Position numbers and translations under genes: made by a program
Part shown: positions 60,742 to 64,000 of the stretch, one piece after another
How the letters are laid out: the number at the start of each line of letters is the position of its first letter
Position numbering within the stretch: the stretch's first letter is position 1
Notes under the pieces: model-generated
What the model was told of the DNA's origin: nothing
The model's input: only the letters and a program-made list of their open reading frames with translations
The model's database searches: none
DNA from: Telluribacter humicola
GTDB lineage: Bacteria; Bacteroidota; Bacteroidia; Cytophagales; Spirosomataceae
DNA: 64,000 nucleotides
Direction of reading: 5' to 3'
Assembly: GCF_017355935.1 (NCBI RefSeq)
Contig: NZ_JAFIQT010000001.1
Coordinates: 868,001 to 932,000 of the forward strand

Positions 60742-63156
60742 CTACACTACTAATTTATTTCTCTCCGGTGCGTGGGCTGCTATCACCCGCAGGAGTTCAT
60801 TCGGATTGAAAGGCTTCACCACGATGTCGTTAAAGCCAATGCTGTATACCCGGCCTTCTACTTCCTGGGCTATGCTGGCGGTAAGGGCTATGATAGGTAT
60901 TGATTCGCCCCTTTCGCGCAGGAGCCGTGTGGCTTCGTAGCCATCCATCACCGGCATGTGCAGGTCCATCAGGACAAGGTCATGGCGGCTGGGGTCCAGC
61001 TTAGTTAGAGCCTCTTTACCGTTGGCGGCTACATCGGAGGTAGCGCCCCATCGCTTCAGGAAGTTCTGGGCTACCAGCACATTCATTTTGTTATCTTCAA
61101 CAATCAAAATATGTACATCTTCCAATGGTTTTTCTGACAGGGTAGCAGTGGGTACTACTGGTTTGGCAACAGCCTCTACAACGGGAGCCAGCGGGAAGGT
61201 CTGGGTGAAATAGAAGGTGGAGCCTACATTTGGTTCGCTGGTCAGGTGGAGGTCTACCTGCTGCAGTTCCAGGATTCTCTTGCTGATGGCCAGTCCGAGT
61301 CCCGTACCACTAAATCCCCTCGTCGCCGAAGAGTCTACCTGCGTAAAACGCTCAAATATTTCCTTCTGCTTTTCGGGAGCTATACCAATACCGGTATCCT
61401 CTACCGCTATCGTAACAGTAATGTCTTCGTCCGTATGGTCTTCTACCCTCAGGCGTAGTGTGACCGATCCTTTTGGGGTAAATTTAATGGCGTTCTGCAC
61501 CAGGTTGCTGATCACCTGGGATGTACGCGTGTGGTCTCCGATGACTTTGCGGGTAAGTGCAGGATCAATGACGGCCCTTAACTCAATACCCATGTCATTG
61601 GCTGACTTGCTGTAGCCTGAGGCAATGTTACGGGCAATGGTAGCCAGGTCAATAGGACCGGTTGCGAAAGTGATCTTGCCGGCTTCAATCTTATTGAAAT
61701 CCAGGATGTCATTGACAATAGTCAGCAGGTTATTGGCCGAAAACAGCAGTACATCCAGGTGTTGTTTCTGGTCGGGGCGTGGGTCGTCTCTGAGCATCAG
61801 GTGCGTCATCCCGATCACTGAGTTGAGCGGCGTACGAATCTCATGACTCATGGTACTCAGGAACTCGCTTTTGGCTTTCAGGCCTATTTCGGCCGATTCC
61901 TTGGCTTTCTTAAGGGCTGAGGCAAACCGGAACGACAGAATCAGTGACTGCAGAAAAAAGAAGCCAATGTACCCCACAAAGAGGAGGAGCTTATTAGGGG
62001 TGGCTATTCTGAAATATTCAAGAATAATAACCACAAACACGATCAGAAGCGCTCCTGTACTCATAAGTGCGTACCGGGCACCGGGGCGGTGCTTGCGGGC
62101 TGCTACCCAGTATACATAGAATGTGTAGGGAATACCGACGGCCATCAGCACCAGAAACGGAATGACCAAATGGGTAAATAGCGTAGTAGGCAGAAGCAGG
62201 GTGGCTACGGCAAAGGTGACGCAGCAGCCCGCTATGAACCGCACCAGGTACTTATTGGTATCTTTTGGATAGAGCTCCCGTGTATACAGCGTAAACATCA
62301 GTATACTCAGGAACAGCGAAAGGTACTCAAAGTGTAACGTCAGTGCCCAGTCGAGATGCGGAAACAGATCGTGCAGGGCATACTGTTTGGTACCCACGAT
62401 CCGGTAGCTGTAAAGGATGGAAAACAGCGAAAAGTAAAGGTTGGGCTTTTCGTGGTGGCCAAACAGGTACAGCCCTAGAAAGAACAAACCACCCATAAAC
62501 AGGCATCCGGCCAGGAATATATCAAAGGCAAAATTAACCTGATGAGCTGCCTGTAGTGCGGCCAGATAGCCGATGCGAATATGTTTGTAGGGGCCTCCCT
62601 TAGCGTGATGAAAATTGGCCACCTGCAGAGTAAGGCGTAATGTATCTGAGTCGGCCGTGATGGGTACTACATGCTGTGACCAGTAGGGAACAGTACTTTC
62701 GGGTGAAGTACCGGTTTTCCCGTTATGGGCGATTAGGTGGCCGTTGGCATACAGAGCATAGGACGAATAGGTATCGGGTACAAAGAGTGCCAGCGGTTCA
62801 CTGGTAGCAGGCAGCAGGACGTCGAGCGAATAGGTAGCATAGCCTTTCGTCGGTAGTGGCTGTTGCTTCCATTGCGTGTGAGCCCACAGCTTAGGCAATC
62901 GGACGTATTCATGGTACTCGGTCGGGCTGGCCGAAACGAGCAGCTGGTTCCAGTAAAGCTTCCATTCCCCTTCGAGTTGTATACCCTGATCACTGAATTC
63001 AGAATTTCGTAAATCCAGTAGTCCCTGCTCCGCTTCCGGGCTGTTGGCGAGGGCCGGGGCCAGGTCCCCTGGAAGGTAAATAGCCAGCAGTGACAGGCCG
63101 ATCAATAATTTGAAGGACAGATTTTTAAATATATTACGTAAGAATCGGAAGGTCAT
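60742..63156 (-). CDS. 7TMR-DISM hybrid sensor histidine kinase/response regulator
   Basis: The 804-residue protein has a signal segment (FKLLIGLSLLAIYLPGDL), an extracytoplasmic jelly-roll-like 7TMR-DISMED2-type sensor (about residues 45-195), seven membrane helices (about 205-410), HisKA with H438 in STMSHEIRTPLNSVIGM, and an ATPase domain with N box SNLVQNAIKFT, G1 VEDTGIGI and G2 GTGLGLAI. The C-terminal receiver domain has D731 in LVLMDLHMPVMDGYE and K781. The DISM sensor family is thought to bind carbohydrates or other small ligands. There is no DNA-binding domain and no adjacent regulator, so the receiver probably passes phosphate on or limits the kinase. It is a single gene on the minus strand. 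Confidence 0.95.
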   Translation of the reverse strand: MTFRFLRNIFKNLSFKLLIGLSLLAIYLPGDLAPALANSPEAEQGLLDLRNSEFSDQGIQLEGEWKLYWNQLLVSASPTEYHEYVRLPKLWAHTQWKQQPLPTKGYATYSLDVLLPATSEPLALFVPDTYSSYALYANGHLIAHNGKTGTSPESTVPYWSQHVVPITADSDTLRLTLQVANFHHAKGGPYKHIRIGYLAALQAAHQVNFAFDIFLAGCLFMGGLFFLGLYLFGHHEKPNLYFSLFSILYSYRIVGTKQYALHDLFPHLDWALTLHFEYLSLFLSILMFTLYTRELYPKDTNKYLVRFIAGCCVTFAVATLLLPTTLFTHLVIPFLVLMAVGIPYTFYVYWVAARKHRPGARYALMSTGALLIVFVVIILEYFRIATPNKLLLFVGYIGFFFLQSLILSFRFASALKKAKESAEIGLKAKSEFLSTMSHEIRTPLNSVIGMTHLMLRDDPRPDQKQHLDVLLFSANNLLTIVNDILDFNKIEAGKITFATGPIDLATIARNIASGYSKSANDMGIELRAVIDPALTRKVIGDHTRTSQVISNLVQNAIKFTPKGSVTLRLRVEDHTDEDITVTIAVEDTGIGIAPEKQKEIFERFTQVDSSATRGFSGTGLGLAISKRILELQQVDLHLTSEPNVGSTFYFTQTFPLAPVVEAVAKPVVPTATLSEKPLEDVHILIVEDNKMNVLVAQNFLKRWGATSDVAANGKEALTKLDPSRHDLVLMDLHMPVMDGYEATRLLRERGESIPIIALTASIAQEVEGRVYSIGFNDIVVKPFNPNELLRVIAAHAPERNKLVV

Positions 63157-63314
63157 AATTAACCATCACCTCTCAAAAACCGGGCCGAATTTGTCGGAAG
63201 GATTAGTAGGTAAGTTAATTAGTAAAATGCAGTTTACCTTTTGATAAGTTGTTCTAGTATCTATATGACTATGTTGATTTCTAATCAACAGTCGTAGCAG
63301 AAAAATACTATAAA

Positions 63315-63358
63315 AGCCCCAGTTCCTGCCGGTATCTTTACCGGCAGGAACTGGGGCT
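63315..63358 (-). terminator. terminator after the Arg/Ser-rich protein gene
   Basis: A perfect 20-bp stem (63315-63334 with 63339-63358) closes on a four-base loop; on the minus strand TTTTATAG follows and on the plus strand AAAAAATT. It lies 47 nt past the stop of the minus-strand gene and before the kinase gene. Confidence 0.9.
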
Positions 63359-63404
63359 AAAAAATTACATTGTCAGCCAATGACTCTTTAACCAGAGTCA
63401 GACC

Positions 63405-64000
63405 TTATTCTGCTCCCCGGCTGCGGCTTGAGCGGGGTGAAGCTTGTCTGCTACCGCTGTCACCTCCATACGATGGAGACGACTGACGTTGCGGCTGTGA
63501 CTGATAGCTGCCCTGGCTGTTACTGCGGCTACGTGGTGCTGACATTTCAGATCCTGAGCGAGGCGAGTACTGTGGCTGCGTGCGGGTAGCGGGTGCACTG
63601 CTTCGGCTACTCTCCCCGTAGTTGCTACGGGCCCGGTTTGATTCAGTAGTTCCGTAGCTGCGGTCGCTATAACTCCGGCTGGACGGGGTAGTCCGTTCGG
63701 TGCCATAGCTGCCCGATCGGCTGGTACCGTAGGGAGTACGATCGGCTTCTACTCCACTCTGGCGGCTCCGGCTGGAGTTGCTCCGCTCGGTATAGTCAGG
63801 GGTAGGAGTACTACGGGTAGCATCGGACCAGTCGGCACTGCTACGGCTACGGGTAGAGCGTTCGGCTTCGTAGTCGCTATCGGTGCGGTAGCGTCCTGGA
63901 GTGGCTTCTTCGCTGCTTCTTCTGGCGCGGCTTGACTCGGTGGCATTGCCGTATTCACGATCAGTTGAATTTCTTTCGATGATCGATGAGTTCTCCCGGT
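63405..64000 (-). CDS. Arg/Ser-rich low-complexity protein (partial, 5' end outside window)
   Basis: The frame is open from the right edge to a TAA at 63405-63407, giving the last 197 residues of a larger protein. It is dominated by Ser, Arg, Tyr, Thr, Gly, Gln and Pro, with RS and SR pairs and recurring SYG, SYSDRSYG and RSRSSADW-like stretches, and ends in SPRSSRSRGAE. There is no hydrophobic segment in this part. It is expected to be disordered and strongly basic. Composition resembles eukaryotic RS domains, but that is likely convergence; in bacteria such tails may bind RNA, polyphosphate or cell-wall polymers. Two other frames over the same bases are also partly open, but codon-position GC and the terminator 47 nt downstream favour this one. 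Confidence 0.7.
   Translation of the reverse strand, partial: RENSSIIERNSTDREYGNATESSRARRSSEEATPGRYRTDSDYEAERSTRSRSSADWSDATRSTPTPDYTERSNSSRSRQSGVEADRTPYGTSRSGSYGTERTTPSSRSYSDRSYGTTESNRARSNYGESSRSSAPATRTQPQYSPRSGSEMSAPRSRSNSQGSYQSQPQRQSSPSYGGDSGSRQASPRSSRSRGAE

Noticed and set aside
63749-63958. Pro/Ala-rich 69-codon minus-strand frame
   Set aside because: It is an alternative frame of the Arg/Ser-rich coding region and stops inside it, while the chosen frame is open to the window edge.

Overview
The window looks like chromosomal DNA from a free-living, glycan-using Bacteroidetes, most likely a Cytophagales (Spirosoma/Cytophaga-like) lineage. The evidence is three SusC/RagA-type porins and two SusD-type lipoproteins, perfect or near-perfect Bacteroidetes promoters (TTG, 17-23 nt, TAnnTTTG), start codons without Shine-Dalgarno sequences, a BlaI/M56 pair, and an IS200-like transposase family typical of the phylum. 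No tRNA, rRNA, CRISPR array, prophage or replication origin was seen.

Layout. 1-1606 holds the 5' half of a SusC porin gene (minus strand), followed by a 1.2 kb gene-free, AT-rich stretch. 2847-11204 is a plus-strand cluster of planctomycete-type genes: a PSCyt1/DUF1549/DUF1553 haem protein, an exported Gfo/Idh/MocA oxidoreductase, a DUF1501 protein, and a DUF2231-cytochrome-LRR membrane protein. A REP/RAYT element with nine REP copies sits inside this cluster. 11674-20227 is a SusC-SusD-VCBS/ASPIC set (plus). Converging on it is a minus-strand set at 20348-28399 (SusC, SusD, TIM-barrel isomerase, BNR protein, EEP hydrolase). A PaaE-like ferredoxin reductase (28842-29930) separates these from a GH29-GH29-GH20 exoglycosidase operon (30071-34667, minus), which points to fucosylated, N-acetylhexosamine-containing glycans as a target.

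From 34900 on the genes are mostly housekeeping or stress-type: FUSC transporter, M16 protease, YagU-like membrane protein, S41 protease lipoprotein, a BlaI-M56 regulatory pair with its promoter, a SWIM-SNF2 helicase, a small internally duplicated exported protein, fatty acid desaturase plus GNAT, an outer-membrane protein, a lipoprotein form of acetolactate decarboxylase next to a rhamnogalacturonan acetylesterase-like enzyme, a TlpA-type thioredoxin, HAD phosphatase, DUF1456, fasciclin, prolyl oligopeptidase, a 7TM hybrid histidine kinase, and the C-terminal part of an Arg/Ser-rich disordered protein running off the right edge.

Several long perfect hairpins between convergent genes act as probable bidirectional terminators. 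The most unusual points are the membrane/periplasm redox cluster at 2847-11204, the REP/RAYT element whose transposase has lost its start at a REP junction, the coiled-coil M56 sensor lacking a penicillin-binding domain, and the lipoprotein acetolactate decarboxylase.
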